From Candidatus Rokuibacteriota bacterium (lineage in GTDB: Bacteria > Bacteroidota > Bacteroidia > Flavobacteriales > Flavobacteriaceae), in contig OMJU01000062.1 in assembly GCA_900299425.1 (NCBI GenBank), positions 1 through 34,002 of the forward strand: DNA of 34,002 nt, given 5' to 3'. Positions 33,474 through 34,002 of the stretch are shown piece after piece (the stretch's first letter is position 1; every line of letters starts with the position of its first letter). Both the position numbers and the translations under genes were made by a program. The notes under the pieces are model-generated. The model saw only the letters and a list, made by a program, of their open reading frames with translations. It had not been told where the DNA came from and did no database searches.

Positions 33474-34002
33474 TTATTTAGTTTTAGTATCACTTTCTAT
33501 AACCCCATCACGCAAGCGAATGACTCTATGGGCATGTGCAGCGATTTCTTCTTCGTGGGTGACGAGAATTACGGTATTGCCGGCTTTGTGAATATCGTCA
33601 AAAAGCTGCATGATCTCCAAAGATGTCTTAGAGTCCAAGTTCCCTGTGGGCTCATCGGCCAAAATGATCGAGGGTTCATTCACAAGGGCGCGTCCGACTG
33701 CAACTCTTTGGCGCTGCCCTCCAGAAAGCTGGTTGGGCTTGTGGTCCATACGGTCAGCGAGCCCAACGTCATGCAGGACTTTTGCTGCGCGCTCATGGCG
33801 CTGAGCCTTGCCAGCACCGGCATAAACCATAGGCAATGCGACATTGTCTAAGGCTGTCGTTCGTGGTAATAGATTAAAAGTCTGAAAGACAAATCCAATT
33901 TCTTTATTGCGAATTTCCGCTAGCTGATCGTCGCTCATGCTGCTGACATCAACCCCATTAAGTTCATAGTGCCCTGATGTGGGGGTGTCCAAACAGCCCA
34001 GT
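33474..34002 (-). CDS. LolD/MacB-type ABC transporter ATPase (partial)
   Basis: The 3' part of a gene that begins beyond the right end of the window; the frame is still open at 34002, where it reads [16 protein letters not shown], an internal part of the domain after Walker A. Seen here are the Q-loop [11 protein letters not shown], the signature [16 protein letters not shown], Walker [17 protein letters not shown] and the switch histidine in VTHEEEIA. The sequence is of the LolD/MacB subfamily (lipoprotein release or macrolide/peptide export). The permease is not visible. The N-terminus including Walker A is missing because of the window edge, not a mutation. Confidence 0.92.
   Translation of the reverse strand, partial: LGCLDTPTSGHYELNGVDVSSMSDDQLAEIRNKEIGFVFQTFNLLPRTTALDNVALPMVYAGAGKAQRHERAAKVLHDVGLADRMDHKPNQLSGGQRQRVAVGRALVNEPSIILADEPTGNLDSKTSLEIMQLFDDIHKAGNTVILVTHEEEIAAHAHRVIRLRDGVIESDTKTK

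Noticed and set aside
33474-34002. Truncated pseudogene of an ABC ATPase
   Set aside because: The frame is intact to the edge of the window; the missing N-terminus is due to the window limit.
1-34002. CRISPR array, prophage, IS element, integron or toxin-antitoxin pair
   Set aside because: No repeat-spacer pattern, transposase, integrase, phage structural protein or paired small ORFs of known families were seen on either strand.

Overview
The window looks like an ordinary stretch of a flavobacterial (Bacteroidota) chromosome. Supporting signs are a secreted protein with a type IX secretion C-terminal sorting domain, a long SecA with an enlarged N-terminal region and no C-terminal zinc motif, DUF4920, DUF1684 and DUF2795 proteins, and start codons without Shine-Dalgarno sequences. 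Several intergenic regions carry the Bacteroidota promoter -7 box TAnnTTTG, usually followed by C. No rRNA, tRNA, IS element, prophage, CRISPR array or other obvious mobile DNA was seen. No gap between genes exceeds about 215 bases.

Layout: 35-3457 is icmF, a fused adenosylcobalamin-dependent isobutyryl-CoA mutase. A small unknown gene follows on the minus strand (3525-3920). A divergent Lrp-like regulator overlaps a DUF1684 exported protein (4072-5126). Next come the fluoride channel crcB, a lipoprotein dipeptidyl peptidase III (M49), a two-helix membrane protein and a MazG-like NTP pyrophosphatase. From 8438 to 11929 lie ilvE (minus), a DUF4920 lipoprotein with the tRNA methyltransferase mnmD, and a TIGR01777 epimerase-like protein. 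grpE-dnaJ (12001-13687) ends in a strong terminator.

A tightly packed plus-strand run (13901-22032) encodes an ABC-2 exporter, an MscS channel, a REC-AAA+ sigma-54 activator without a DNA-binding domain, an M28 peptidase, a MATE transporter, a small acidic protein and a PAP2 membrane phosphatase. A minus-strand set (22037-25000) consists of a GT2 glycosyltransferase, a tandem LAB_N membrane protein and a GT39 (ArnT-like) transferase, which suggests lipid A or other envelope lipid glycosylation. It is divergent from a sugar-nucleotide epimerase. The minus-strand series secA, HAF-repeat T9SS protein and meaB follows (26016-32162). A DUF2795 gene, the cobalamin adenosyltransferase, a 46-residue membrane protein and a LolD/MacB-type ABC ATPase cut by the window edge complete the region.

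The clearest functional theme is adenosylcobalamin. IcmF (mutase with its own built-in G-protein chaperone), MeaB (free-standing G-protein chaperone) and a PduO-type adenosyltransferase (makes the cofactor) all lie within 34 kb, although not in one operon. I did not find a convincing new multi-gene system. The better leads are DnaJ with only one zinc centre, the sigma-54-type regulator without HTH next to MscS, the GT2/LAB_N/GT39 module, an unannotated 46-residue protein gene, and a possible small RNA between dnaJ and the ABC exporter.
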